Source: Azoarcus sp. (GTDB taxonomy: Bacteria; Pseudomonadota; Gammaproteobacteria; Burkholderiales; Rhodocyclaceae). Taken from it: 53,942 bases of DNA. Made by a program: the position numbers and the translations under genes. This document shows positions 8,455 through 18,126 of this stretch, piece by piece. Position 1 is the stretch's first letter. Each line of letters begins with the position of its first letter. The notes below the pieces were generated by a model. That model was not told where the DNA came from and did no database searches. It saw only the letters and a list, made by a program, of their open reading frames with translations. The DNA is taken from positions 1 to 53,942 of the forward strand of contig JAITVD010000017.1 of assembly GCA_031285965.1 (NCBI GenBank). The letters run 5' to 3'.

Positions 8455-9318
8455 ATGATTTTTTCGCGCTTTGCCGTTTTGCTGTTTGCTTTTTCGCTGG
8501 CTTTGCCTTCGGTGTCGTGGGCAGGCGAAAAAAACGCCGTCTTGAATGACAGGGTCGCGTCCTGTCCCCGTATTGTCAGCCAGTCTCCTTACCTCACGTT
8601 CGCACTGAAATGGCTGGAACGCGGCGACTGCATCGTCGGTGTCAGCCGCTACGACCGTGAATACCCCGCGCTGCCCCGCACGGGCGGCGTGCTTGATCCC
8701 GATCAGGCTGCCATTGCGGCTGTGCGTCCTGATCTGGTTGTTTCCTCCAACTGGGCCGACAAGGCGACAATGGACACCGTGACGCCCAAAGGCGCACGGC
8801 TGCTGCGCGTTGATGGCTTCGGCTCCATGCGCGATGTGGAGGAAATGCTGCGCGCGCTGGCCACCGAGAGCGGAGCGCCCGCTGGCGCATACGGGAAAAT
8901 TGCCGATTTTTCGCGGCAGTGGCGCGGCATCGCTCGCGATTTGGCCAGCCAGCCAGCAAAAGGCGGTCGGCGCGTGTTGCTCATCTCCAGTTGCATGGGC
9001 AGCCCTTTTTCTTTTGGGCGACAGCATCTGATAGGCGACATTTTTGCCCAGTCTGGGTTCGAGATTGCGGAAACGGCTCCAAAAATCCGCCATCTTGTTC
9101 ATGGACAGGATATTCCCAGCATCGAAGCCCTGATCGACAGCGCCCACCCTGACATCGTGGTTTCCTTCAACAATGAATCCGCAGAGTATTGCCGCATGAT
9201 TGCCCCGCAGGCAGGCGCAAATGTCATCGTTCTGGACGGCGAGCCTTTTGTCCATCCCGGCCCCGGACTGCTGCGGGCTTGGGAAAGCATGCGGAAAGCG
9301 TTCAGTGCGGCGCGGTGA
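8455..9318 (+). CDS. Periplasmic cobalamin/metal-chelate binding protein (BtuF-like)
   Basis: 287-residue ABC-type substrate-binding protein of the helical-backbone (BtuF/FhuD) class. A signal peptide covers about residues 1-23 and ends in SVSWA. Conserved features include the [10 protein letters not shown] start of the mature domain, the GVSRYD segment, and the RPDLVVSS strand. A strong AAAGGAG precedes the ATG. It lies 50 bases behind nrdB with no terminator visible, so it should share the cobalamin-riboswitch transcript. That favours cobalamin or a corrinoid precursor as ligand over iron-siderophore. No permease or ATPase gene follows. Confidence 0.8.
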   Translation: MIFSRFAVLLFAFSLALPSVSWAGEKNAVLNDRVASCPRIVSQSPYLTFALKWLERGDCIVGVSRYDREYPALPRTGGVLDPDQAAIAAVRPDLVVSSNWADKATMDTVTPKGARLLRVDGFGSMRDVEEMLRALATESGAPAGAYGKIADFSRQWRGIARDLASQPAKGGRRVLLISSCMGSPFSFGRQHLIGDIFAQSGFEIAETAPKIRHLVHGQDIPSIEALIDSAHPDIVVSFNNESAEYCRMIAPQAGANVIVLDGEPFVHPGPGLLRAWESMRKAFSAAR

Positions 9319-9427
9319 GCCAGGCGCTTATCCGTCGCGGCACGCCAAAATTGACGCGCCCGCGCGCACGGGGCATCATGCACGGCTCGCCCGCGAGGAA
9401 CCCCATAACACCACAGAGGAGACCAAA

Positions 9428-9778
9428 ATGGACATGGAAATCGACACCCAGAATTTTCTGGTGTTTACCGACAGCGCCGTCGGCAAGGTGCGCGAACTGA
9501 TCGAAGAAGAAGGCAATTCCGCCCTCAAGCTGCGCGTATTTGTGAGCGGCGGCGGCTGCTCGGGATTCCAGTACGGCTTTACGTTCGACGAGGAAGCCAA
9601 CGAAGACGACGTGTCGTTTGAAAAAGGCGGCGTCACCTTGCTCGTGGACTCGATGAGCTATCAATACCTCGTCGGCGCGGAAATCGACTACACCGAAGGG
9701 CTGGAAGGCTCGCAGTTCGTCATCCGCAATCCGAACGCCACCAGCACTTGCGGCTGCGGGTCATCGTTTTCGGTCTGA
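9428..9778 (+). CDS. erpA: Iron-sulfur cluster insertion protein ErpA
   Basis: 116-residue A-type carrier that delivers Fe-S clusters to apoproteins. The three cluster cysteines are C44 (in [11 protein letters not shown]) and C108/C110 (CGCG near the C-terminus), with the family spacing. The ATG at 9428 follows GAGGAGACC; an upstream in-frame extension overlaps the end of the preceding gene without a ribosome binding site. It is convergent with the PilZ gene 21 bases downstream. ErpA is favoured over IscA because of the isolated location and the SFSV ending. Confidence 0.92.
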   Translation: MDMEIDTQNFLVFTDSAVGKVRELIEEEGNSALKLRVFVSGGGCSGFQYGFTFDEEANEDDVSFEKGGVTLLVDSMSYQYLVGAEIDYTEGLEGSQFVIRNPNATSTCGCGSSFSV

Positions 9779-9799
9779 ACGGCGAAGCGCGAGCGAACC

Positions 9800-10105
9800 T
9801 CAGCCGACGACGTTGACGGTGGAGCCGCCGATTTCGTATTGCCCGCCAGCAATCTCATGGCATCGGATGACGCGCATCTTTGTCACCAGCGGCGGGCGTT
9901 CCACGTTTTGATTCTGGGCATCGACCACGATTTCGACGACTTCGCCTTCGTCGGGAACGTAGCTGGTGCGCAGGGTCATTCCGCTGACGCTCAGTTCGGT
10001 ACATTCGGCGGAAATTTCTTTGCCTTCACGTGACCGAATGTGGGCGGAACAACGAAGGGGAATGCGGCGATCCAGCCGTCTGTCTCGTGGAGAAGCGTGA
10101 TCCAT
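9800..10105 (-). CDS. PilZ domain protein
   Basis: 101-residue single-domain protein. An arginine-rich N-terminal segment (RDRRLDRRIPLR, residues 7-18) matches the RxxxR part of the c-di-GMP binding site. LSVSGM supplies the D/NxSxxG-like motif, though with Leu-Ser in place of the usual acidic residue. The ATG at 10105 puts the RxxxR motif at the usual distance from the start; a longer start at 10144 is possible. It is likely a cyclic-di-GMP responsive adaptor. It lies downstream of waaA on the same strand, with a 72-base gap. Confidence 0.82.
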   Translation of the reverse strand: MDHASPRDRRLDRRIPLRCSAHIRSREGKEISAECTELSVSGMTLRTSYVPDEGEVVEIVVDAQNQNVERPPLVTKMRVIRCHEIAGGQYEIGGSTVNVVG

Positions 10106-10177
10106 AGCGAGCCTCGTGCGCGGGAGTGGAAAGGGAGCGCCCATTGTAACGGGAATGTCTGGCGGGCGCGGTCGAAA

Positions 10178-11497
10178 TCATGGGCGCTCGGCGCGGCATG
10201 ACAGCCCAATCTCGTTGAGCAGCGCGATGGTACGTGCGGTCGCGCCTTGGTTGGCGGCGGCGAATGCGCGTCCGGCGTCCGACATCGCGGCGCGGGCGGC
10301 AGGCTCTTCCAGCAGGGCGAAGGCGGTGCGCATGGCCGCTTCGATGTCCTCGCAGCGCCGCGCCGCGCCAGCTTCGACGGCATCAAGGGCGACGCGCTGG
10401 AAGTTGGAGGTATGCGGGCCGAGCAAGAGGGGTGTGCCTACGGCGCAGGCTTCGATGGGGTTCTGGCCGCCGAAGGGACGCCAGCTTCCGCCAATCAGGG
10501 CGATGTCGGCAGCCGCGTAGTAGGCGAACATTTCGCCCATCGAGTCGCCAAGCCAGACCTGTTCCTCAATGGGCGAAGGGCTTGCCGGAAGGGCAGAGCG
10601 GCGCGAGACGCTCAGGCCGCGCGCGCGAATCATGGATTCGACTTCATCGAAACGCTGCGGATGGCGCGGCGTGAGGATGAGCAAGGTTTCCGGTTTTTGG
10701 GAGGCGGCGCGGACGAAGGCATCGAGAATTGCCTCTTCTTCGCCTTCCCGTGTGCTGGCGGCGAAAATTGTCGGTCGTGCGCCCCGGCGGGCGCGGAAAT
10801 CCGCGCCGAGGGCGAGCATCTCGGGCGGCGGTTCGACATCGAATTTGATGTTGCCAGTGATGCTGACCCGATGTGCGCCCAACGCGGTCAGGCGGGCGGC
10901 GTCGGCGGCGCTTTGTGCACCGATGGCGGCGAGCGCGCCGAGGGTGAATCGGGTCAGGGCAGGGCAGCAGGCGTAGCGCCGCGCCGAACGTTCCGACAGG
11001 CGGGCGTTGGCGAGCAAGATGGGGATGCCACGGCGCTGGCAGGCGGTGAGCAGCGTTGGCCAGAGTTCTGTTTCCATGACGATGCCGAAGGCCGGACGGA
11101 AATGGCGCAGGAAGCGCGTGACGAACGGCTCGAAGTCATAAGGCAGGTAAGCCCTCAGCACACGGCTGTTTCCGGCAAAAAGCTCTTCCGACGCGGCGCG
11201 TCCGGTCGGGGTCATGTGAGTGAGAACGATGGTGTGCTCGGGCCAGCGTTCGAGCAGGGCATGGACGAGCGGCGCGGCGGCGCGTGTCTCGCCCAGCGAA
11301 ACCGCGTGTATCCAGATAATTGGCTCCGGCACACGTGCGCGGTAGCTTCCGAACCGTTCCCGAAGATGGCGCAGATAGGCGGGCTGCTTGCGCGAGCGAT
11401 AAAGCAGCCGAACAAGGGCGACGGGTAGCGCGGGCAGCCATAACAGGTTGTAAGGAAGCAACAGCAGGCGCTGGAACAGCGGCATTGGGCGTGGCAC
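10178..11497 (-). CDS. waaA: 3-deoxy-D-manno-octulosonic acid transferase
   Basis: 439-residue (435 from the second ATG) inner-membrane glycosyltransferase that adds Kdo to lipid IVA. An N-terminal hydrophobic anchor at about residues 8-30 is followed by the GT30 domain with IHAVSLGETRAA, METELWP, and GNIKFD. The GT-B C-terminal half has the nucleotide-sugar site around GGSWRPFGGQNPIEA. kdsA, which supplies Kdo-8-phosphate, lies 10 kb away in this window. The gene is divergent from a PMT-family glycosyltransferase. Confidence 0.94.
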   Translation of the reverse strand: MPRPMPLFQRLLLLPYNLLWLPALPVALVRLLYRSRKQPAYLRHLRERFGSYRARVPEPIIWIHAVSLGETRAAAPLVHALLERWPEHTIVLTHMTPTGRAASEELFAGNSRVLRAYLPYDFEPFVTRFLRHFRPAFGIVMETELWPTLLTACQRRGIPILLANARLSERSARRYACCPALTRFTLGALAAIGAQSAADAARLTALGAHRVSITGNIKFDVEPPPEMLALGADFRARRGARPTIFAASTREGEEEAILDAFVRAASQKPETLLILTPRHPQRFDEVESMIRARGLSVSRRSALPASPSPIEEQVWLGDSMGEMFAYYAAADIALIGGSWRPFGGQNPIEACAVGTPLLLGPHTSNFQRVALDAVEAGAARRCEDIEAAMRTAFALLEEPAARAAMSDAGRAFAAANQGATARTIALLNEIGLSCRAERP

Positions 11498-11696
11498 GGG
11501 AGCGAAAGATGGAAAAGTATAAGGTCTCTGGAAACGAAAAGAAGATGGAGGCGCTGTTTCGTATTGGTTTTATGGGCTTATCCGCCTCGATGCGGCGCTG
11601 CGAAAAACCAGTGACGGCGGGAGCATGAGATAATCAGCGCCCTTTTTTGTTTTTTCTCCCGCGTATGAAGTCTTGCGCTTACTACGGAGGATAGCC

Positions 11697-13364
11697 GTGC
11701 AGGTTTTCGGTTCCCGTGCCGCGCTGGCCTGTTATCTGATGCTGTTGCTGGCTTATCTCGCCGGAGCGGTCATGCCGCCGCTGGACGGGGTTTCCGCCGG
11801 ATACGCCAATGTCGCGCTCGGCATCCACGAGGAAGGCAAGTGGACGCAGTTCATGCTCCAAGGGCAGCCGTACCGGAGCGGGCCGCCCCTGCTTTTCTGG
11901 CTGGCGGCGCTGTCGTTCGACATTTTTGGCGTGAACGCCGTTGCCTACAAGCTGCCATCCCTGCTGTTTTCCGTGCTAGCCATCTATTCCACCGCCCGCC
12001 TTGGCGCGTTGCTGTACAACGAAACGGTTGGCCGGCTGGCGGGCGTGATTCTGGCAAGCGCGTTCGCGTTCCTGCTCGCTGGCAACAATTTGGGCATGGA
12101 CGCGCTGCTCATCGGCTCGGTCATGTTTGCGACCTGCCAGTTGTTCATTTTTGTAACCGATGAAAACAAGCTCTCGGCGCGGGCGCATCTCGTTGTGGCA
12201 GGTGCCGGCTTGGCGCTCGGCTTGGCGGCCAGTGGGCTGGTCGGCGTGGCGCTGCCGCTTTTTGCCGTGTTCCTCTACCTCATCTATCGGCTCGAATGGC
12301 GGCGGATTTTTGACCCGTTCTGGCTGATGCTGCCGATTTTCGTCTTGCTGTTTGCCTCGCCGCTCATTCACGCATATCACGCGCAATTCGGGCTGGATGA
12401 GCCGATGGAATTCATCCTGTGGCTACAGAACGCTGAAGTCTCGGCTCAGGAAAATCCGTTTGGCGGCGGCGCTAAAGACATTTTTTTCTATTACTACACT
12501 TGGCTGTGGGCTTTTCTGCCTTGGACGGTTCTCGCGCTCTGGGCGGTGGTCTCCGGCGTGCGGCGGCTCACGAACGACCGCTACTGGCCCCGTGCGCAAG
12601 GTTATGCCGTGGCGCTTGGGGTGCTTGGCTCCGTATTTATCCTCCTGTCGCTGGCGCGGTTCAAGCTGCTGCAATACGTCAGCGTGCTGCTGCCCTTTTT
12701 TGCCCTCCTGCTCGCGGGCTGGCTGCCTGCGCGGCTTCGGCATCGCGCCAGTTACCGCAGGCTGTGGCTGGCGCAGTATGTGGTTTTTACCCTGATACTG
12801 AACGCGGCGCTTGTTTTCAACGGCTGGATGTTCCCTTTGCGGGACGGGCTGGTCGGCGTGGTGGCGGCGGCGATGCTCGCGCTTGGCATCTGGGCGCTTC
12901 CGCGCTGGGCGGGCGGCGGGCGGCTGGTCATCGTTTCGGTGAGCGTGTCGGTCGTGTTCTGGCTGCTGGCCAGCCTCAACCTTTATCCCAGCTTGCTCGA
13001 CTATCAGGCGGGCACATCCCTTGGCAATACCTTGGTGAAGCAGGATGCCGAAATAAAAGACATCCGCTATCTTGAAGGCGACCAGTGGTTTGCAAGTTTC
13101 GATTTTGCCATCCGGCGACGCGCAAAACCCATCACGCTCGATGAACTCGCCGAGCGGGACAAAGAAGTGATGCTGTTTGTCACCGCGAAGGGGCGGGACA
13201 TGGTTGAGGCGAGGGGGCTGCCGTTCAACGTATGGTCGCAAAGTGCCAGCTACGACTTTTCCCGCCCCGAATGGACTTTCCTCAACCCGAACACGCGCAA
13301 CAATGAGTTGCGGGCGGCGTATCTGCTGCTTTTTCAGGTTCCCCAACCCGAGTCCGCGCAGTAA
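11697..13364 (+). CDS. ArnT/PMT-family membrane glycosyltransferase
   Basis: 555-residue integral membrane protein with about twelve hydrophobic segments across its first 440 residues and a C-terminal soluble region of about 110 residues. The N-terminal pattern matches the dolichyl-phosphate-mannose/ArnT superfamily, and the catalytic acidic residue would fall in the PPLDGVSAGYAN loop. The GTG at 11697 is chosen because GGAGG lies six bases upstream; an in-frame TTG eight codons earlier has no ribosome binding site. It is divergent from waaA, which suggests lipid A or LPS-core modification such as aminoarabinose addition. No arn genes are nearby, so the donor and acceptor are unknown. Confidence 0.8.
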   Translation: MQVFGSRAALACYLMLLLAYLAGAVMPPLDGVSAGYANVALGIHEEGKWTQFMLQGQPYRSGPPLLFWLAALSFDIFGVNAVAYKLPSLLFSVLAIYSTARLGALLYNETVGRLAGVILASAFAFLLAGNNLGMDALLIGSVMFATCQLFIFVTDENKLSARAHLVVAGAGLALGLAASGLVGVALPLFAVFLYLIYRLEWRRIFDPFWLMLPIFVLLFASPLIHAYHAQFGLDEPMEFILWLQNAEVSAQENPFGGGAKDIFFYYYTWLWAFLPWTVLALWAVVSGVRRLTNDRYWPRAQGYAVALGVLGSVFILLSLARFKLLQYVSVLLPFFALLLAGWLPARLRHRASYRRLWLAQYVVFTLILNAALVFNGWMFPLRDGLVGVVAAAMLALGIWALPRWAGGGRLVIVSVSVSVVFWLLASLNLYPSLLDYQAGTSLGNTLVKQDAEIKDIRYLEGDQWFASFDFAIRRRAKPITLDELAERDKEVMLFVTAKGRDMVEARGLPFNVWSQSASYDFSRPEWTFLNPNTRNNELRAAYLLLFQVPQPESAQ

Positions 13365-13432
13365 TTGAGCAAAGGCTTGCGCCGGAGCAGTTGCGGGCGC
13401 AAGTTGGCTTAAGGCACGGCAAACCTGCATCT

Positions 13433-14539
13433 ATGCCACTTTCCCGCATCGACCCCGCCCGCTATTTCGACCTCCTTGCCGGAAAAACGGAAAATTTCCG
13501 CCGCGCTTTCGCGGGCTTCGATTTGCCCGCGCCGCAAGTATTCGCCTCACCGCCGCTCGGCTATCGGCTGCGGGCGGAATTTCGCGTCTGGCACACGGAC
13601 GCTCGGCTCGATTACGCGATGTTCGACCCCGCCGACCCGCGCCGCGCCGTGCCAGTGGAGGATTTCCCGCCCGCCGCGCCTCTCATCCGCCGCCTGATGC
13701 CCGCGCTCCGGGCGCGTCTGTGGGCGGATGAAAATCTGCGGCGGCGTGTTTTTCAGGTCGAGTTTCTGTCAACCCTGAAAGGCGAGGCGCTGGTGAGCCT
13801 CATTTATCACCGTCCGCTCGATGCTGAATGGGAAGCGGCAGCGCGGTCGCTGGCTAACGATTTGGGCATACAGGTGGTTGGGCGCAGCCGTGGGCAGAAA
13901 ATCGTGATTGGGCGCGACTGGCTGGAAGAGAAAATCGAGGTCGATGGTATGCGTTTGCGTACCCGCCAGACAGAAGGCAGCTTCACGCAGCCCAATGGGG
14001 AGGTCAATCGCGCCATGCTCGGCTGGGCGCGCGCGCAAGCGAAGGGGCTGGGCGGCGACCTGCTCGAACTCTATTGCGGGAACGGCAATTTCACTGTGGC
14101 GCTGGCGCCGCTTTTTGGAAAAGTGCTTGCCACCGAATTAAGCAAAACGTCGGTTGCCGCCGCTCGATGGGGGCTGGAAGCCAACCATCTGGGCAACGTG
14201 GCGCTGGCGCGGATGGCGAGCAATGAAATCAGCGCCGCGTTGGCGCGTGAGCGCGTTTTCCGTCGGCTTCAGGAGCAGGGCATCGAACTGGGCGACTATC
14301 GGTTTTCGACCCTTTTCGTCGACCCGCCCAGAGCGGGGTTGGACGCGCCGACGCTGGAACTGGCGCGGGGCTTTGGGCGGGTGCTCTACATTTCATGCAA
14401 TCCCGCGACCCTGCTTGAAAATGTTGCCGCGCTCGCCGCCACTTACCGCATCGAGGCGGCGGCGGTTTTCGACCAGTTTCCTTATACCGACCATCTCGAA
14501 ACGGGCTTGCTGCTGGCGCGGCGCGAAAGACACGAATAA
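13433..14539 (+). CDS. trmA: tRNA (uracil-5-)-methyltransferase
   Basis: 368-residue enzyme methylating U54 in the T-loop of tRNAs, close to the 366 of the E. coli protein. The SAM motif is LLELYCGNGNF, followed by FVDPPRAGLD and the nucleophile motif YISCNPATL. The C-terminal DQFPYTDHLETGLLL is diagnostic for the TrmA/RlmC/RlmD group. No N-terminal TRAM domain or Fe-S cysteines are present, which fits TrmA and not RlmD. The ATG at 13433 starts the conserved region; an extension upstream lacks a plausible initiation site. Confidence 0.95.
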   Translation: MPLSRIDPARYFDLLAGKTENFRRAFAGFDLPAPQVFASPPLGYRLRAEFRVWHTDARLDYAMFDPADPRRAVPVEDFPPAAPLIRRLMPALRARLWADENLRRRVFQVEFLSTLKGEALVSLIYHRPLDAEWEAAARSLANDLGIQVVGRSRGQKIVIGRDWLEEKIEVDGMRLRTRQTEGSFTQPNGEVNRAMLGWARAQAKGLGGDLLELYCGNGNFTVALAPLFGKVLATELSKTSVAAARWGLEANHLGNVALARMASNEISAALARERVFRRLQEQGIELGDYRFSTLFVDPPRAGLDAPTLELARGFGRVLYISCNPATLLENVAALAATYRIEAAAVFDQFPYTDHLETGLLLARRERHE

Positions 14540-14632
14540 TATATTCAGCATAATTTGTCCTGTACGCTTGCCGTTCGGGCGGGCGCGTGAAATGATTGTC
14601 AGCGTATTTGTGCCGGAACCGGGAAAACCGGT

Positions 14633-15538
14633 ATGTCCAAGAAAATCATCATCATTGCAGGTTCGCACGGCGCGGGGAAAACGCTTTTTGCGCGTTCTTT
14701 CCTGCCGAAAGAGGCCGCTTGCCTGCGCTTCATCAATGCTGACCTGATTGCTGCCGGACTGTCTCCCTTCGCGCCTAGAGCCGCCTTGGCTTACGCAAGC
14801 CGCTTAATGCTTGAAGGCATCCACGCCTGTGTCAAGCGCGGCGAATCTTTTGCTTTTGAGACGACGCTGGCTGGGCTTGGCTACGTGCATCTCATCTGGA
14901 AATGGCAAAAAATGGGCTACCGGGTCTATCTGTATTTTTTGGGGCTTTGCAGCGCCGACATGGCGATGGCGCGTGTGGCGGAGCGGGTGCGGCAAGGCGG
15001 GCATGACGTTCCCGAGGACATTGTCCGCAGGCATTACGCGGCGGGCTTGAGCAATTTTGAAAAGTATTACCGAGACAGCGCCGATGTTTGGGCAAAGTAC
15101 GACAACTCCCCGGAACGCCCGCTCTTTCTGGAATTTGGCGAAAACCCCACGCGCTTCGTCAAAGAACGCTGGTCGGCGGCGGCATGGCAAGGTCGGCTCA
15201 CGGAGCAAGACGTACCCGCGACGCTCTGGCGCGCGAGAACTTACGATGACCTTTCCCTCTCGGATGACGCGGATTTGAGCGGCTCCTTTGCCGCGCTGCA
15301 ACGCTCGGCATCGGCGGCTTGCCAGATTGCCACGCAGACCGAAACTTCGCTGGTTGTGGGGCGAAAATACGGCAAGTTTGTCCGCCTCTCGCCGAGCCGC
15401 CTGAGCAAGCGGGACAAAACCGCCCCGCCCGAAAACAGCAACAGCGCGGCGCGTCCCGCGCATGAGAGGCAAATCCCGCTGAAGCCAAAAGCGTTCCCGA
15501 AAGCGAGCGCGGAGCCACCCGCAAGATGGCCGGGATGA
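14633..15538 (+). CDS. Zeta-toxin-like kinase with C-terminal extension
   Basis: 301-residue P-loop protein. Residues 1-190 form a zeta-toxin/AAA_33 kinase: Walker A GSHGAGKT (10-17), [12 protein letters not shown] (35-46), FETTLAGL (75-82), and the lid segment [15 protein letters not shown] (113-127) with the later GLSNFEKYY. After about 200 the protein continues with a segment (217-253) resembling the short proteins often encoded beside such kinases, [16 protein letters not shown] then a [12 protein letters not shown] ending. A low-complexity tail follows. Chromosomal members are annotated as UDP-GlcNAc kinases or toxins; which applies is unknown. No separate antitoxin gene is seen. It ends seven bases before mnmE. 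Confidence 0.75.
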   Translation: MSKKIIIIAGSHGAGKTLFARSFLPKEAACLRFINADLIAAGLSPFAPRAALAYASRLMLEGIHACVKRGESFAFETTLAGLGYVHLIWKWQKMGYRVYLYFLGLCSADMAMARVAERVRQGGHDVPEDIVRRHYAAGLSNFEKYYRDSADVWAKYDNSPERPLFLEFGENPTRFVKERWSAAAWQGRLTEQDVPATLWRARTYDDLSLSDDADLSGSFAALQRSASAACQIATQTETSLVVGRKYGKFVRLSPSRLSKRDKTAPPENSNSAARPAHERQIPLKPKAFPKASAEPPARWPG

Positions 15539-15545
15539 CGCGAAA

Positions 15546-16910
15546 ATGAATCTCTTTCTTGGAAAAGACACCATTGCCGCCATTGCCACGCCCCCCGGAC
15601 GCGGCGGGGTGGGCATCGTCCGCGTTTCTGGCAGCAATCTGGCGGCGTTCTGCGCTGCGCTCATTGGCAAAGTGCCTGCGCCACGCTGTGCCGCGCTCGC
15701 GGATTTCAGAGCCGATGACGGCAGCCCCATTGACAGCGGCCTCGTGCTCTATTTTCCCGCCCCCGCTTCCTTCACGGGCGAAGACGTGCTGGAACTGCAC
15801 GGCCACGGCGGTGCCATCGTCATGGGACTTTTGCTCACCCGCTGCCTCGAACTCGGCGCGAGGCTGGCGGAACCCGGCGAATTCACCCGCCGCGCCTTCC
15901 TTAACGGCAAGCTCGACCTCGCCCAAGCCGAAGCCGTTGCCGACCTCATCGACGCCTCGACCGCCGCCGCCGCGAAAAGCGCCGTTCGCTCGCTTTCTGG
16001 CGAATTCTCCCGTGCCGTGCATGAACTGGTGGAAGAACTCACCAGCTTGCGTATGCTCGTTGAAGCCACGCTCGATTTTCCCGAGGAAGAAATCGACTTT
16101 CTCCGGCAAGCCGACGCTTTTGGCCGCGTTGAGCGCCTCGAAGCCCGCCTCGAAGCCGTCCGCGCCACGGCAAAGCGGGGCAAGCTCCTCCAAACGGGGC
16201 TGCACGTCGTCCTCGTTGGCGCGCCCAACGTGGGCAAATCCTCGCTGCTGAACCGCCTCTCCGGCGATGAGCTTGCCATCGTCACGCCCGTTCCCGGCAC
16301 GACCCGCGACGCGCTCCGGCACACGATTCAGATACGCGGCATTCCGCTGCACATCATTGACACCGCCGGACTGCGCGATACGGGCGATGAAGTCGAAAAA
16401 ATCGGTATCGCCCGCACGTGGAAAGCGATTGACGAGGCCGACCTCGCGCTCTTCCTGTCCGATGCCCGCAACGGCTTGGGGGCGCACGATTGCGCCATTC
16501 TGGAAAAGCTCCCCGCTGGCCTGCCCCGCGTCATCGTGCGCAACAAAATCGACCTCACCGACGAAGAGCCGGAAAAGCATGCGCAAGGCATTGGCAGCAT
16601 TCAGGCTACGGCCATTTCCCTGTCTGCCCGCACCGGGAAGGGACTGGAATTACTGGAAGCCGCCCTGCTCGAAATTGCCGGATGGCACGGCACGGAAAAC
16701 ACCTTTGTCGCCCGCGAGCGCCACCTACAGGCCATCGAATCCGCCGCCGAGCATCTTGCCCAAGCCCGCGCCGAACTCGCGCACTCTGCCCTCGAACTCT
16801 TCGCCGAAAATCTCCGCCTCGCCCAAAACGCCCTCTCCCAAATCACCGGCGAATTCACATCGGACGACCTCTTGGGCGAAATCTTTAGTCGGTTTTGCAT
16901 TGGGAAATAA
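15546..16910 (+). CDS. mnmE: tRNA modification GTPase MnmE
   Basis: 454-residue GTPase that, with MnmG, installs 5-carboxymethylaminomethyl groups on wobble uridine. The N-terminal folate-binding domain starts with [14 protein letters not shown]. The G domain in the middle has GAPNVGKSS, a G2 TTRD, DTAG, and NKID. The protein ends in the diagnostic FCIGK, whose cysteine is essential in the family. Full length and apparently intact, although an inserted accessory segment begins just past its stop codon. Confidence 0.97.
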   Translation: MNLFLGKDTIAAIATPPGRGGVGIVRVSGSNLAAFCAALIGKVPAPRCAALADFRADDGSPIDSGLVLYFPAPASFTGEDVLELHGHGGAIVMGLLLTRCLELGARLAEPGEFTRRAFLNGKLDLAQAEAVADLIDASTAAAAKSAVRSLSGEFSRAVHELVEELTSLRMLVEATLDFPEEEIDFLRQADAFGRVERLEARLEAVRATAKRGKLLQTGLHVVLVGAPNVGKSSLLNRLSGDELAIVTPVPGTTRDALRHTIQIRGIPLHIIDTAGLRDTGDEVEKIGIARTWKAIDEADLALFLSDARNGLGAHDCAILEKLPAGLPRVIVRNKIDLTDEEPEKHAQGIGSIQATAISLSARTGKGLELLEAALLEIAGWHGTENTFVARERHLQAIESAAEHLAQARAELAHSALELFAENLRLAQNALSQITGEFTSDDLLGEIFSRFCIGK

Positions 16911-16921
16911 CGGCAGGTTTT

Positions 16922-17113
16922 TTAACGTCCAAAGCGGTAGTACGGCCTGAGCTTGCGCCGCTGAATCCGCTCCTTAGAGCCGCAGAACGGGCATTCCGGC
17001 GACCCGTTCCAGCGGCGCTGCTCAATATGGTCGAAAGCGCCATGTTCGTCAGGGAACTTTTCGAAGGACTCGTAAGCGGAGACAATGAATTTGCACACGA
17101 ATGTAACATTCAA
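16922..17113 (-). pseudogene. IS1595-like transposase fragment (N-terminal zinc ribbon)
   Basis: The minus strand encodes 63 residues matching the N-terminal zinc-ribbon region of IS1595-type transposases: EQRRWNGSPECPFCGS followed by KLRPYYRF. In intact elements a second CxxC pair and then the DDE domain follow; here the frame stops three residues after RPYYR, right behind the mnmE stop codon. It is therefore a truncated remnant, and I see no terminal inverted repeats or other part of the element. A standalone small zinc-ribbon protein is a weaker alternative. Confidence 0.6.
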
Positions 17114-17361
17114 AGCTAACTGAACACGATTGAATGCTACAGCTTTTATTTAAGGGTGCCAGCTTATATAATTCACAATAATTGGATTTGCGTTTAGTGA
17201 ATGTAATTGAGTTATTTTTTTGCACAATTCTTCCCGTACTGCGAAAAATAAACACAAAGCCTTATTCGCCTGTTGCCGGTGCTGGAAAGGAAAAGAAAAG
17301 CTCCGTGGTTCTCGGCTTCGACACAAATTGTACGACGGGGTCTAAATCCTCCTGACGGCGG
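17114..17361. other. AT-rich intergenic segment
   Basis: About 250 bases of clearly lower GC than the flanking housekeeping genes, between the transposase remnant and a hypothetical gene. CCTGAC (17351-17356) and GTCAGG (17361-17366) form a short hairpin at the 3' end of the hypothetical gene, without a T tract. No gene is seen. Confidence 0.4.
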
Positions 17362-18126
17362 TCAGGAAATCCCCTTGGCGAATTTTCTGGCATCGGCGAA
17401 TTTTTCGCGCAGGCTGCGCTCGCTCATGCCGGGGCGTTTTGGGAAATATCTCAGCAGCGCCTTTATCAATGAGTCCTGTGTGCGGAACGGCAAATCCAAC
17501 TGATCGGAAATGCGGCCTCTTATTAGAAAATTTTCTAATGCTTCAATAATGCCAAGCAATGTCGAGATTCTTCTTCTGTAAGGCGCGCCATCTTGGCTGG
17601 TTTCGTTCGAGTATTTCGAGGCAAGGGATTGGTGTTGCCTTACAAGCAAATCGCGCTCTTTTCGGATTGCGTCAAGGGAGGCGCTGCATTGGGTCAGTTC
17701 AATGCTCTTTGCCTGAAGTTCGGCGCTCAGCACCCGGCATGCCCTCTCGCTGACGGCGTGCGGCACGTATCCTTTCCCAAACAGGAACACGGGGCATTCC
17801 TCGGGGTAGCTGTTCTCGATCCATTTCCGAAGGGCGACATGCCGAATGCTCAATCCAGGATCGTCCAGGGGCAGTGGACTGTCTTTGCCTGCAATGCCTG
17901 ATTTGCAGCAGACAAGTTCGGAATGCAGGAGGGCATCCCTGATGCGGCCTAGGTAAAGATGCAGGGCAGGCCAGCGGGCGCACTCGTCAGCGCCAGGCCA
18001 AGGGTTATTGCCCATGGCTGTCTGGATGTCTGCTTCGTGCCGGATCAGCCCGGACAGGCGCACGGCTGCTTCAAGGGGGCTGTAGTGCGTTTTTACCCCG
18101 TTTTCTAGGTCGTGTTCTGTCATCAT
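17362..18126 (-). CDS. Uncharacterised protein, likely accessory
   Basis: 254 residues, cytoplasmic by appearance, no signal peptide. The N-terminal half carries the pattern SPLEAAVRLSGLIRHE, then ARWPALHLYLGRI and RHVALRKWIENSYPEECPVFLF. A helical, probably coiled-coil stretch lies at about residues 130-175, and the C-terminus ends with a basic helix around RPGMSERSLREKFADARK. From memory this resembles a group of uncharacterised proteobacterial proteins with the same beginning and end, but I know no function. It sits in a low-GC patch between mnmE and tRNA-Ser with a transposase remnant, which suggests horizontal acquisition. Confidence 0.65.
   Translation of the reverse strand: MMTEHDLENGVKTHYSPLEAAVRLSGLIRHEADIQTAMGNNPWPGADECARWPALHLYLGRIRDALLHSELVCCKSGIAGKDSPLPLDDPGLSIRHVALRKWIENSYPEECPVFLFGKGYVPHAVSERACRVLSAELQAKSIELTQCSASLDAIRKERDLLVRQHQSLASKYSNETSQDGAPYRRRISTLLGIIEALENFLIRGRISDQLDLPFRTQDSLIKALLRYFPKRPGMSERSLREKFADARKFAKGIS

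Noticed and set aside
15198..16586. Long minus-strand open frame (462 codons) opposite mnmE and the kinase
   Set aside because: mnmE on the plus strand is complete with its GTPase motifs and FCIGK end; the antisense frame has no recognisable motifs or ribosome binding site.
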